The notes under the pieces are model-generated. The model saw only the letters and a list, made by a program, of their open reading frames with translations. It was not told the origin of the DNA and did no database searches. From the NCBI GenBank assembly GCA_019420505.1, contig JAHZHC010000030.1, positions 1 through 64,000 on the forward strand: 64,000 bases of DNA. The letters run 5' to 3'. Positions within the stretch are counted from its first letter, which is position 1, and each line of letters begins with the position of its first letter. The position numbers were made by a program, and so were the translations under genes. Of this stretch, positions 46,263 to 54,250 are shown in pieces. This DNA is from Ruminococcus sp. (GTDB lineage: Bacteria > Bacillota > Clostridia > Oscillospirales > Ruminococcaceae).

Positions 46263-46344
46263 ACCTGCTATCTCCTTTCGTTAAGCAACTGATGTTTCGC
46301 AACGTACGCTTCTTATTATACACATTAAATTATTTTTGTCAAGA

Positions 46345-46378
46345 TTAAATAAAAACGGACAGCCTGACGACTGTCCGT
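46345..46378 (-). terminator. Intrinsic terminator after rarA
   Basis: ACGGACAG (46355-46362) pairs with CTGTCCGT (46371-46378), then TTTTTATTT on the minus strand. Confidence 0.85.
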
Positions 46379-46426
46379 ATAAAAATTTTAATAAAGAAAT
46401 CTTCCTGTCATTATGATGCATTTAAA

Positions 46427-47692
46427 TTATTTGTGTTTAATTTTTTCCCAATATTTTTTCGCAGCCTGTTCATTCTTGTTATCACCAAATTCATAATATT
46501 TTCTGCCTGTCAGAGAATCAGGAAGATACTGCTGTTCAACCCAGTGATTCGGATAATCATGAGGATAACGATAATTCTGTCCCTTGTTTTTCACATCATC
46601 GCCGTCAAAATGCTTGTTCTGCAAACATCTCGGGAAATCCAAAGCTAATCCGCTTCTTATATCAGCTAAAGCACCGTCAACTGCAAGATAAGCACTGTTG
46701 GATTTGGGCGCAGTAGCAAGTAGAATTACCGCCTCTGCCAACGGTATTCTCGCCTCAGGCAAACCCAGCTGCATTGCGCTGTCGACACAAGATTTTACTA
46801 TGCTTACCGCCTGAGGATATGCCAACCCCACATCTTCCGATGCTATAACAAGCAAACGTCTTGAAAGTGAAATAATATCTCCTGCCTCAATAAGTCTTGC
46901 CGCATAATGAATTGCCGCATTTTCATCTGAACCACGTATAGATTTTTGCAGTGCCGAAAGAATATCATAATGCTGATCACCGTTACGGTCATATTTCATG
47001 TTGCTTCTCTGTGTAAGCGCCTTTACAGTATCCAGACTTACCGTAAGACATTCTCCGTCATTGTCCGCTGAAAGTATACAAAGCTCAACAGTGTTAATTG
47101 ACTTTCTCACATCGCCGCCGCAGCCCTGTGCAATATATTCCGCCGCACCGCTCTCAAGCCTCAGCTTCATATTTAAGTCCTGTGCCATAATCTGAAATGC
47201 CCTCTTGACTGCGGGAAGTATTTCGTTAGCGGTAAGAGGCTTGAACTCAAATACGGTTGAACGGCTTATAATAGCGTTGTATACATAAAAATACGGATTT
47301 TCCGTAGTAGAAGATATAAGTGTTATCTTCCCGTTTTCAATATATTCTAACAATGACTGCTGTTGTTTTTTATTGAGATATTGAATTTCATCAAGATATA
47401 GCAATATTCCGTTAATCCCGCCGAACGTTTCTGTCTCCGCTACAATATCCTTTATATCAGCAATCGAAGCAGAAGTTCCGTTCAACTTGTGCATAGTCAT
47501 ATTGGTGTTCTCTGCAATAATCCTTGCAACCGTTGTTTTTCCTATACCCGAAGAACCATAGAAAATCATATTCGGAATTTTTCCGCTCTCAATAATCCGC
47601 CTTAAAGGCTTGTCCCTTCCGAGAAGATGCTGCTGTCCAACAACATCGTCAAGTGTTTTGGGACGAATTCTTTCTGCTAACGGTGTCGGCAT
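46427..47692 (-). CDS. rarA: Replication-associated recombination ATPase RarA (MgsA)
   Basis: RarA is a AAA+ ATPase related to clamp loaders that acts at stalled replication forks. The ATG at 47692 (MPTPLAERIRPKTLDDVVGQ) is chosen because GGAG lies eight bases upstream; a TTG at 47704 is less likely. Walker A GSSGIGKTT, Walker B LLYLDEIQYLN, sensor ISSTTENPYF and the C-terminal tetramer region (QYLPDSLTGRKYYE) are all typical. The 421 residues are full length. It follows a 96-codon gene by 14 bases. Confidence 0.95.
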   Translation of the reverse strand: MPTPLAERIRPKTLDDVVGQQHLLGRDKPLRRIIESGKIPNMIFYGSSGIGKTTVARIIAENTNMTMHKLNGTSASIADIKDIVAETETFGGINGILLYLDEIQYLNKKQQQSLLEYIENGKITLISSTTENPYFYVYNAIISRSTVFEFKPLTANEILPAVKRAFQIMAQDLNMKLRLESGAAEYIAQGCGGDVRKSINTVELCILSADNDGECLTVSLDTVKALTQRSNMKYDRNGDQHYDILSALQKSIRGSDENAAIHYAARLIEAGDIISLSRRLLVIASEDVGLAYPQAVSIVKSCVDSAMQLGLPEARIPLAEAVILLATAPKSNSAYLAVDGALADIRSGLALDFPRCLQNKHFDGDDVKNKGQNYRYPHDYPNHWVEQQYLPDSLTGRKYYEFGDNKNEQAAKKYWEKIKHK

Positions 47693-47706
47693 GTTAATCT
47701 CCAATC

Positions 47707-47997
47707 TTAATCAAAAATATTCTGAATATTCGGCAGCCTTTTTTCATAAGCCATGCTGTTGATTTTTTTAAGGAAAAAATTCTTTCCCACAACAACAGCA
47801 TTATGATATTTAAGATTATCACTGAACATAAACTGAGGATAAATTATGAAGGTAGAAGATGATAATTTCATAACTATGTGATTGCGGCATTCAAACGTTC
47901 CTCTGATTACAGAGGAAGACTTTACAAAATTCCATAAATCTTCATAGATCGCACCGGTTATTTCTTCCTCCAAAAATTTCTGTAAAACCTCATTCAT
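47707..47997 (-). CDS. Hypothetical protein upstream of rarA (96 aa)
   Basis: GGGAG precedes the ATG at 47997. The protein starts with an acidic helix (MNEVLQKFLEEEITGAIYEDLW), then has beta-type segments (GTFECRNHIVMKLSSSTFII, VVVGKNFFLKK) and a basic end. No signal or membrane segment. I recognise no family. It is likely to be co-transcribed with rarA. Confidence 0.65.
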   Translation of the reverse strand: MNEVLQKFLEEEITGAIYEDLWNFVKSSSVIRGTFECRNHIVMKLSSSTFIIYPQFMFSDNLKYHNAVVVGKNFFLKKINSMAYEKRLPNIQNIFD

Positions 47998-48111
47998 AAA
48001 AAAACTCCCTTTAATCTGCCGTTTTAGAAATTATACCACAGATTAAAAGGAATTACAACCCATTCTTGAATAAGGGTAATGAATAATATGCCGCCAGAAA
48101 TTGATCTATTT

Positions 48112-48618
48112 TTAAACTGTCTCACCTATTGTTGTTTGAATAAACGAAGGAATCGAATCTGATTTGACATCAAGAACCAAAGAAAATTCATCATATAATA
48201 TCCGTTCTGCTTCTTTGAATGCACGTTCATCCGCAATGTGAAGCTTTTTCCCCATATTCTCAAGCTCACGCTGATGAACATACACCGTCTTTATAAGCTG
48301 CACTAATTTTTCAGGTACGCTTTCCGATATAATAGCCTTGAACTGAGTTTTTCGCTCATCATCATTTTCGATCCATATCAGATCCTCATTGGGCATTTCA
48401 TTTATAAGACTGTAAACTTCATCAGCCGATAAAACCGGCCTCATTTTTCCTACCAGCGCTTCGTTATCAACAGGTACATAAATTGTAGAGTTATTTCCCT
48501 TAACTGATTTAAGAATATAGTATTTTACCTTTTTGCCCGTTAAATTTTGTTCTGAAATATTTTCAATTCTGTAAATCCCCTGAGGACCGTAAGTAACCGT
48601 CTGATTAATATAAAACAT
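48112..48618 (-). CDS. CarD/CdnL-type RNA polymerase-binding regulator (168 aa)
   Basis: The N-terminal Tudor-like domain (FYINQTVTYGPQGIYRIENI, YYILKSV, TIYVPVDN) binds the polymerase beta subunit in this family; the C-terminal helical domain (VPEKLVQLIKTVYVHQRELENMGKKL, RAFKEAERILYDEFSLVL) touches promoter DNA. CarD proteins stabilise open complexes, especially at rRNA promoters. GGCGGTTTTTC precedes the ATG. It has single-gene layout. Confidence 0.88.
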   Translation of the reverse strand: MFYINQTVTYGPQGIYRIENISEQNLTGKKVKYYILKSVKGNNSTIYVPVDNEALVGKMRPVLSADEVYSLINEMPNEDLIWIENDDERKTQFKAIISESVPEKLVQLIKTVYVHQRELENMGKKLHIADERAFKEAERILYDEFSLVLDVKSDSIPSFIQTTIGETV

Positions 48619-48771
48619 GAAAAACCGCCTTTCAAATCATCAACAAAACACAAATTGTTAAAACAATTATACCACACTTTTGCTGTCAATGTAATAGAAA
48701 AAAATAAACTTTGGTAATTTTGCTCATTTTATATATTATGTTTTTTAGTGAAAATCACTATATAAAATACA

Positions 48772-48806
48772 AAACGGATAAACTTTTCTTAAAAAGCCTA
48801 TCCGTT
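48772..48806 (-). terminator. Intrinsic terminator after the XRE gene
   Basis: AACGGATA pairs with TATCCGTT around an 18-base loop, with TTTTGTATTTT on the minus strand. Confidence 0.65.
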
Positions 48807-49139
48807 TTATTTATTTGATTCTAATAATGTATCTGCCCTTTCCAACAATCTGCCCTGCTGTAAATCATCAAGCTTTCTGAAAGAATTAATTAAATGCGTT
48901 TCCTTATCATTTAATGAGGATTTGGTCAGCCCGGCCTTCTCGTTTGTCATTCCTGCAATGTAATCCAAAGATACATTGTAATATTTCGCCAGCTTTATAA
49001 CCATATGGTAAGGCATCTCTCGTTTTCCGCTCTCATATCTATGATATTGAACCTGAGTAATATTAAGAAAATCTGCAATATCCTTTTGAGTTTTATCATA
49101 ATCTTCACGCAAATCCCGTAATCTTTGATAATAATACAT
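48807..49139 (-). CDS. XRE-family helix-turn-helix repressor (110 aa)
   Basis: The HTH spans about 8-62 (LREDYDKTQKDIADFLNITQ, QYHRYESGKREMPYHMVIKL), ending in the common YNVSLDYIAGMTN turn. The C-terminal 40 residues form a short helical tail, probably for dimerisation. GGTGGGAGGAA precedes the ATG. Two 16-base palindromes lie in its upstream region at 49183 and 49239, and between them a strong promoter faces the divergent gene at 49424. This makes it the best candidate regulator of that gene pair and of itself. Confidence 0.9.
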   Translation of the reverse strand: MYYYQRLRDLREDYDKTQKDIADFLNITQVQYHRYESGKREMPYHMVIKLAKYYNVSLDYIAGMTNEKAGLTKSSLNDKETHLINSFRKLDDLQQGRLLERADTLLESNK

Positions 49140-49182
49140 AAAATTCCTCCCACCTTTTTGTAGCTTATTACAATTTTATCAT

Positions 49183-49198
49183 ATATCCAAATGGATAT
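49183..49198. promoter_or_regulatory. Operator 1: 16-base perfect palindrome
   Basis: ATATCCAAATGGATAT. It matches operator 2 except for the central AA/TT, and sits 44 bases upstream of the XRE start and directly before the -35 box of the rightward promoter. Confidence 0.8.
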
Positions 49199-49199
49199 G

Positions 49200-49228
49200 T
49201 TGACTTTTTAATCAAATGATTATATAAT
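49200..49228 (+). promoter_or_regulatory. Sigma-A type promoter for the stand-alone module/peptide pair
   Basis: TTGACT (49200-49205), 17-base spacer, TATAAT (49223-49228). It lies exactly between the two palindromes, so bound repressor would cover both its flanks. It gives a leader of about 190 bases before the ATG at 49424. In that leader, AAAGGAGTTATCAAA is followed by ATG TGA (49281-49286). Confidence 0.8.
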
Positions 49229-49238
49229 AATACTATAG

Positions 49239-49254
49239 ATATCCATTTGGATAT
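49239..49254. promoter_or_regulatory. Operator 2: 16-base perfect palindrome
   Basis: ATATCCATTTGGATAT, 56 bases centre to centre from operator 1, just after the predicted transcript start of the rightward promoter. Confidence 0.8.
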
Positions 49255-49423
49255 AAAAAATACAGAAAGGAGTTATCAAAATGTGATACTGTAATGTAGA
49301 AAATATATAGTTATAGTTTCTGAAAATATTTGTTTCTTTCGTATTTTATTTTGCTTTAAGTTAGCTTTTTATGCAAAAAACTTATCACAGAAAAATTATT
49401 AATTTTTTTAAAGGAGTAATAAA

Positions 49424-50158
49424 ATGATTAAACAAGATTTAAACCTATCATATCAAACAAAACAGTCCTCTCACGACATAATGAATAAACTGACCGTAAA
49501 AAACGGCAGAGTATATGTAATGAAAAACGCCGACGATACCTCATACAGCAAAATGCTTGAAATGGGAGATACATATAAAGCTCCGAACTATGCATTGATA
49601 AAGCTTGCAGCTTTAAAAGATAACAAACAGGGTTCTTTTCAATACTGGACATTAAACGGAATGATCTATTCATATGACCGTACAATATTTTTCAGCTCAT
49701 GGTGCGACGCAGATTTTGAAGCAGTTTACGCTAAGAAAGAAATAACAGTAAAACCTACAGCGTTCATTTCTGATAATGTACATGAATTCGGCTTTGAAAC
49801 AGCAGATAAAAGCCTCCATAAAATTACATTCCACTGTGCATTTTATATTCCTGTAGGTGTAGAATTTATATCAACCGGAATAATATTCTCACCCACAAAA
49901 GAAAATATTGAAGACCTGACTTCTGTAACAGTCTCCGAAACCTCATTAACAAATCTGCCTCCAATGACAGCAGTATCAACAGCGGAGGAAAATCAGCTGT
50001 GTAAAAAAGCAAACAATCAAGTTCTGATGTCATTGACAGGAATGAAGAACGGAGTAAGCAGATATGCAAGAACCTTCCTGATTTATAAAGAGCAAAGCAA
50101 ATGCAAAGTTACTTTTTCAGAAGGTATTGCAGGAATAATAACGTCCGCAGCACAATAA
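49424..50158 (+). CDS. Stand-alone protein equal to the giant mannanase C-terminal module (244 aa)
   Basis: Residues 23-243 align with residues 2042-2262 of the mannanase at 1938-8732; by hand I count about 155 identities in 221 positions. The module has an InlB-like Gly-Trp part (GSFQYWTLNGMIYSYD, DADFEAVYA) and a beta-rich end (AFISDNV, EFGFET, HKITF-CAFYIP, NNQVLMSLTGMKN, FSEGIAGI). The N-terminus (MIKQDLNLSYQTKQ) is polar, with no signal peptide, so this copy is apparently cytoplasmic or leaves the cell by another route. AAAGGAG precedes the ATG. The small peptide gene follows after 25 bases. It could be an independent gene or a captured 3' end of a larger gene; the intact reading frame and own ribosome site favour a working gene. 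Confidence 0.85.
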   Translation: MIKQDLNLSYQTKQSSHDIMNKLTVKNGRVYVMKNADDTSYSKMLEMGDTYKAPNYALIKLAALKDNKQGSFQYWTLNGMIYSYDRTIFFSSWCDADFEAVYAKKEITVKPTAFISDNVHEFGFETADKSLHKITFHCAFYIPVGVEFISTGIIFSPTKENIEDLTSVTVSETSLTNLPPMTAVSTAEENQLCKKANNQVLMSLTGMKNGVSRYARTFLIYKEQSKCKVTFSEGIAGIITSAAQ

Positions 50159-50183
50159 AAATATAAAAAGAGGAGAAGATAAA

Positions 50184-50309
50184 ATGATGACAGAATATAA
50201 GAAACCAATTGCAGAATTTTATGAATTTGAAATATCTGATGTTATTACAGCAAGCGGCGACAGCAATGTCGATGTAACTTCAACATCTAATGCAGAATTA
50301 AAGATTTAA
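50184..50309 (+). CDS. Small peptide with YKKP / EFYEFE / DVITASG core (41 aa), copy 2
   Basis: AGGAG lies nine bases before the ATG at 50184 (a second ATG follows directly). The 41 residues share the core YKKP, EFYEFE and DVITASG with the peptide at 1770-1916 but differ in the tail (here Asn/Asp/Ser/Thr-rich, ending AELKI). Both copies directly follow the same type of ~220-residue module, at 25 and 21 bases, and both are closed by a terminator. It has no Cys and no signal peptide. Function unknown. The conservation of the core against free variation of the tail is the pattern expected of a leader/core peptide or a peptide with a fixed binding part. Confidence 0.8.
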   Translation: MMTEYKKPIAEFYEFEISDVITASGDSNVDVTSTSNAELKI

Positions 50310-50329
50310 ATAAAAGATATCACGAAAAA

Positions 50330-50360
50330 GGTCAAGCTCAGAAAAGCTTGACCTCTTTCT
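50330..50360 (+). terminator. Intrinsic terminator after peptide copy 2
   Basis: GGTCAAGCT and AGCTTGACC around a six-base loop, then TCTTTCTTAT. Confidence 0.85.
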
Positions 50361-50387
50361 TATATTGGTGTATGGATTATGGAGTAA

Positions 50388-51800
50388 TCAACAAAGTTCG
50401 CTGTATAAACCAATGTAAAGCTGAGCAGATTTTTTCCAGCTGAAATCTTGCTTCAAAGCATGGTTAACAAGCTTGCCCCATCTCATTCTGTCGTCATAAT
50501 ATACTCTTGCCCTTGTGCATGCATCAAGCATGTCATGAGCATTGTATGTCTTGAATGTAAAACCGTTTCCTCCCGGAGCTCCTGCGTCCTGAATGCTGTC
50601 CCTAAGCCCGCCTGTCTCTCGGACAATAGGAATAGTTCCGTATCTTAATGCAATCATCTGCGCAAGTCCGCAAGGCTCGCTCTGTGAAGGCATAAGGAAC
50701 ATATCAGCTCCTGCATAAATCCTCTTTGACAACGACGGTACAAATCCGATAGTAACCCCCACTCTGTCAGGATAACGATAATGCATCTCCTGGAAAAAGT
50801 CCTCATAAACCTTTTCACCTGAACCGAGTATAGCAAACTTGTATCCCAGTCTTATAATATCTTCAAATACATATTTGATAAGATCAAGACCCTTGTGTGA
50901 AACAAATCTTGTAACAATACCGATAACAGGCTCCTTGCCCGGCGCCATGCCCATCTCTTCAAGAAGCTTTGCCTTACATATCTTTTTGCCTGATTTGTCA
51001 TCAATACTAAAGTTTTTCGGAATGTTCGGATCCGTTGCAGGGTTATATACATTCTGATCAATTCCGTTAAGAAATCCCGTCAGCTTATATTGCTTGTTGG
51101 CAAGTGCCCTGTCAAGACCGTGGGAATACCATGGATCAAGAATCTCCCAAGCATAGCTGGGCGAAACTGTAGTAACCTTGTCCGCAACCTCAATTGCAGC
51201 CTTCATAAAGTTTACATCTCCGTCATATGAAAGCAAATCTGTGTAGTACAGCGGAATTCCCATAAGATCATTTATCAGATCAAGACCGTATTGACCCTGA
51301 TACTGAATGTTATGAATGGTGAAAACAGTCTTGATGTCCTCATATCCCGACTGATATCTGTAAAAAATATCATAATATACAGGAACCAAAGCCGTCTGCC
51401 AATCGTTAGCATTAATAACCTGCGGCTTAAAATCAATATATTTGATAAGCTCCAGAACCGCACGTGAAAAGAAAATATACCTCTCAGCGTCATCATAAAA
51501 ACCGTAAAGACCGTTTCTCGCAAAATAATATTCATTGTCAAGCAAATAATATGTCACACCGTTTACAACGCCTGAAAATACTCCGCAGTATTGGTTTCTC
51601 CATGCAACAGGCACGGTAAAATTAGTAACATAAGTGAGCTGATCTTTTAATTCTTGTTTTATAGAACTATAGTAAGGTATTACTACTCTGCAATCATGTC
51701 CCTCTGCATTGATAGCAGCAGGAAGCGACCCTGCAACATCAGCAAGTCCGCCCGAAGCGATAAAAGGAAGCGCTTCACTGGCAGTATATAGTATGTTCAA
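50388..51800 (-). CDS. glgA: Glycogen synthase (ADP-glucose)
   Basis: GT5 family enzyme that extends alpha-1,4 chains from ADP-glucose. The 470 residues are full length. The N-terminal ADP-glucose loop reads ASGGLADVAGSLP, with ASGG in place of the more common KTGG. Other landmarks are HNIQYQGQYG, the GIVTRFVSHKGLDL block and the acceptor/nucleotide region MPSQSEPCGLAQMIALRYG. Last gene of the glgB-glgC-glgD-glgA operon; 73 bases with a hairpin separate it from glgD. Confidence 0.96.
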   Translation of the reverse strand: MNILYTASEALPFIASGGLADVAGSLPAAINAEGHDCRVVIPYYSSIKQELKDQLTYVTNFTVPVAWRNQYCGVFSGVVNGVTYYLLDNEYYFARNGLYGFYDDAERYIFFSRAVLELIKYIDFKPQVINANDWQTALVPVYYDIFYRYQSGYEDIKTVFTIHNIQYQGQYGLDLINDLMGIPLYYTDLLSYDGDVNFMKAAIEVADKVTTVSPSYAWEILDPWYSHGLDRALANKQYKLTGFLNGIDQNVYNPATDPNIPKNFSIDDKSGKKICKAKLLEEMGMAPGKEPVIGIVTRFVSHKGLDLIKYVFEDIIRLGYKFAILGSGEKVYEDFFQEMHYRYPDRVGVTIGFVPSLSKRIYAGADMFLMPSQSEPCGLAQMIALRYGTIPIVRETGGLRDSIQDAGAPGGNGFTFKTYNAHDMLDACTRARVYYDDRMRWGKLVNHALKQDFSWKKSAQLYIGLYSELC

Positions 51801-51839
51801 AAGATTACCCTCTTTCTTAAATTATATTAAAACTATGCT

Positions 51840-51864
51840 AAGGGAATCCTCATTGGATTCCCTT
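51840..51864 (-). terminator. Hairpin between glgD and glgA (possible attenuator)
   Basis: AAGGGAATCC and GGATTCCCTT, loop of five. The sequence after it on the minus strand (AGCATAGTTTTAAT) is a poor T tract, so it may only reduce or stabilise the transcript. Confidence 0.5.
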
Positions 51865-51873
51865 AAACGCTTT

Positions 51874-53001
51874 TTAAACTGATGCACCCTTTCCGACATA
51901 CATCGGATAAGACGGAGCGCTTGAAAGAATGTGATTTTCAGAAATTTTAACATTCTTATCAGTGATCAGATAGTTTATTTCAGCATTATCACCGACAACA
52001 GTTCCCTGCATAAGAATACAGTTTTTAACCTTTGTTCCCTTGCCGACTTTAACGCCTCGGAATAAAATAGAATTCTCAACTTCACCTTCAATAATACAGC
52101 CATCTGCAATCATTGAGTTCTTGACCTTGCTGTCCAAATCATATTTAGCAGGTGCATTATCCCTTACTTTAGTGTAAATAGGTCTCTTCGGCGGATAAAG
52201 CTTGTGCGCATTTTCAATGTTAAGAAGCTCCTGATTAGCCTTGAAATAGCTCGAAATATTTGTTATTTTGCTGAAATAATTTGAATATTCATAAGTCTTG
52301 ATCTTGAGTTCACCGCATTTAGCCTGTAAAATATCCTTTTCAAAGCTTACATTTCCTCTTGAAATTGAATCCTGAATCATATCAATGAGGAAATCCTTAC
52401 TCATTACAAATATATTAAGACTTGTTGTGCAAATACCGCTGATGTCAGGCTTTATAAGTACAGACTTAACATCGCCGTCATCATTTGCATTAATAACAGT
52501 TGAGCTTTTGATATCTTCAGAATAATAGTTTCCTGTATGAGTTACAACGGTGATATCAGCACCGCTTTCAACGTGCTGTGTAACAATCGGCTTAAAGTCC
52601 ATGTTTGTTACAATATCACAGTCAGCCAGAATTACATATTCAGCCATTGAGTGCTTAATAAAGCTCATTGCTCCGTATAGCGCCTCGATCCTGCCCCTGT
52701 AAAGTGTGCTTCCAACATTTCCGAAAGGAGGAAGAATATATAATCCGCCTTTCTTTCTTGCCAAATCCCACTCTCTCGCAGAGCCGAGATGATCAAGCAA
52801 AGACTGATAATTGGATTTTGTAATAACTCCTACCTCTGATATTCCGCTGTTTACCATATTAGACAAAGGGAAATCTATCAAACGGTATCTTCCGCCGAAA
52901 AGAATTGAGCCCATTGTTCTGTTTTTTGTTAAATCTCCTAAGGTCGCATCATGCATATTTGCAAAAATAAGACCAAGTACATTTCCCATATTTACTCCCA
53001 T
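51874..53001 (-). CDS. glgD: GlgD subunit of glucose-1-phosphate adenylyltransferase
   Basis: GlgD is a catalytically poor partner of GlgC found in Firmicutes. The nucleotidyltransferase part begins NVLGLIFANMHDATLGDLT, in which the glycine-rich GGxGxRL loop of GlgC is degraded, as expected for GlgD; GRYRLIDFPLSNMVNSGI remains. A C-terminal left-handed beta-helix (IEGEVENSILFRGVKVGKGT) follows. GGGAGGAG precedes the ATG at 53001, 17 bases after glgC. Confidence 0.93.
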   Translation of the reverse strand: MGVNMGNVLGLIFANMHDATLGDLTKNRTMGSILFGGRYRLIDFPLSNMVNSGISEVGVITKSNYQSLLDHLGSAREWDLARKKGGLYILPPFGNVGSTLYRGRIEALYGAMSFIKHSMAEYVILADCDIVTNMDFKPIVTQHVESGADITVVTHTGNYYSEDIKSSTVINANDDGDVKSVLIKPDISGICTTSLNIFVMSKDFLIDMIQDSISRGNVSFEKDILQAKCGELKIKTYEYSNYFSKITNISSYFKANQELLNIENAHKLYPPKRPIYTKVRDNAPAKYDLDSKVKNSMIADGCIIEGEVENSILFRGVKVGKGTKVKNCILMQGTVVGDNAEINYLITDKNVKISENHILSSAPSYPMYVGKGASV

Positions 53002-53018
53002 TTTTAAGCTCCTCCCTT

Positions 53019-54221
53019 CTAAATATCCTCTGAAATTATAGCCTTAGGCGCAACAACTGCACCTTCAGATACATTTATATTATGACCGACAACCGCAACG
53101 CCCCAGGAATCCTTATCCTCAATAGTTTCAGGACGTGCTCCGACCTGTGCATTTTCTCCGATAACAGAGTTTTCTCCTACAATTGCATATTCAACCTTAG
53201 CACCCTTCTTTACAACGCATCCCGGCATAAGTATGGAATCGTAAATCACAGCGCCCTCTTCAATCGTTACACTGTCAGATATCATTGAAAATTCAACTGA
53301 GCCGTCAATATAACAGCCCTCAGTAACCATAGAGTTCTGAATTGCCGCATTCTCTCCAATGCTCTGAGGCGGCATAACAGGATTTCTTGAATAGATCTTC
53401 CATGCAGGATCATAAAGGTCAATAGGTATGTTTGGATTAATCAGATCCATATTTGCTTCCCAAAGTGAATCAATTGTTCCAACATCCTTCCAGTAACCGT
53501 CAAAGCGATATGCAACAAGCTTTTCTCCCGCTTCTCTCATGTTAGGAATGATGTTTTTTCCGAAGTCCTTTGTTGCTTCCTTGTCTTCCTCATTTGCAAT
53601 AAGATAAGCCTTCAGCTTTGCCCATGTGAAAATATAAATACCCATAGAAGCAAGAGTAGAACGAGGATTCTTAGGCTTTTCTTCAAAGTCAATAATGTTG
53701 TCCTCTTCATCAGTAATCATAATACCGAAACGTGAAGCCTCTTCCTTTGGAACATCAAGAACCGCAATAGTTGCGTCCGCATTCTTTTCCTTGTGGAAAT
53801 TAAGCATCTTGTTGTAATCCATTTTGTAAATGTGATCTCCGGAAAGTACAACTACATATTCAGGATCATACCGCTCAATAAACGGAATATTCTGATAAAT
53901 AGCATTTGCAGTTCCCGAATACCAGTTAGCGCCCGACGCCTTTTCATAAGGCGGCAATACATGAACGCCTCCGTGAATCCTGTCAAGATCCCAAGGCTGA
54001 CCGTTGCCGATGTATTCGTTCAGAACCAAAGGCTGATACTGTGTAAGTACGCCGACAGTATCAATACCTGAATTAATGCAGTTCGAAAGAGGAAAGTCAA
54101 TAATTCTGTATTTTCCTCCAAAGGGAACAGCCGGCTTAGCTACAGTCTGCGTCAAAGCGTACAGTCGTGAACCCTGTCCGCCCGCCAGAAGCATAGCTAC
54201 ACATTCTTTTTTGTTGAACAT
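53019..54221 (-). CDS. glgC: Glucose-1-phosphate adenylyltransferase
   Basis: Makes ADP-glucose, the committed step of glycogen synthesis. The 400 residues include the intact loop MLLAGGQGSRLYALT, KPAVPFGGKYRIIDFPLSNC, GTANAIYQN, VVLSGDHIYKMDY and DFEEKPKNP, followed by the C-terminal beta-helix. It lies 29 bases after glgB and 17 before glgD. Confidence 0.97.
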   Translation of the reverse strand: MFNKKECVAMLLAGGQGSRLYALTQTVAKPAVPFGGKYRIIDFPLSNCINSGIDTVGVLTQYQPLVLNEYIGNGQPWDLDRIHGGVHVLPPYEKASGANWYSGTANAIYQNIPFIERYDPEYVVVLSGDHIYKMDYNKMLNFHKEKNADATIAVLDVPKEEASRFGIMITDEEDNIIDFEEKPKNPRSTLASMGIYIFTWAKLKAYLIANEEDKEATKDFGKNIIPNMREAGEKLVAYRFDGYWKDVGTIDSLWEANMDLINPNIPIDLYDPAWKIYSRNPVMPPQSIGENAAIQNSMVTEGCYIDGSVEFSMISDSVTIEEGAVIYDSILMPGCVVKKGAKVEYAIVGENSVIGENAQVGARPETIEDKDSWGVAVVGHNINVSEGAVVAPKAIISEDI

Positions 54222-54250
54222 AAAAATTCACCCACCAATATAATTTTAAT

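Noticed and set aside
48807..50309. XRE-module-peptide locus as a prophage remnant
   Set aside because: No integrase, phage structural gene or attachment repeat was seen around it; the flanks are housekeeping genes (carD, glgA).
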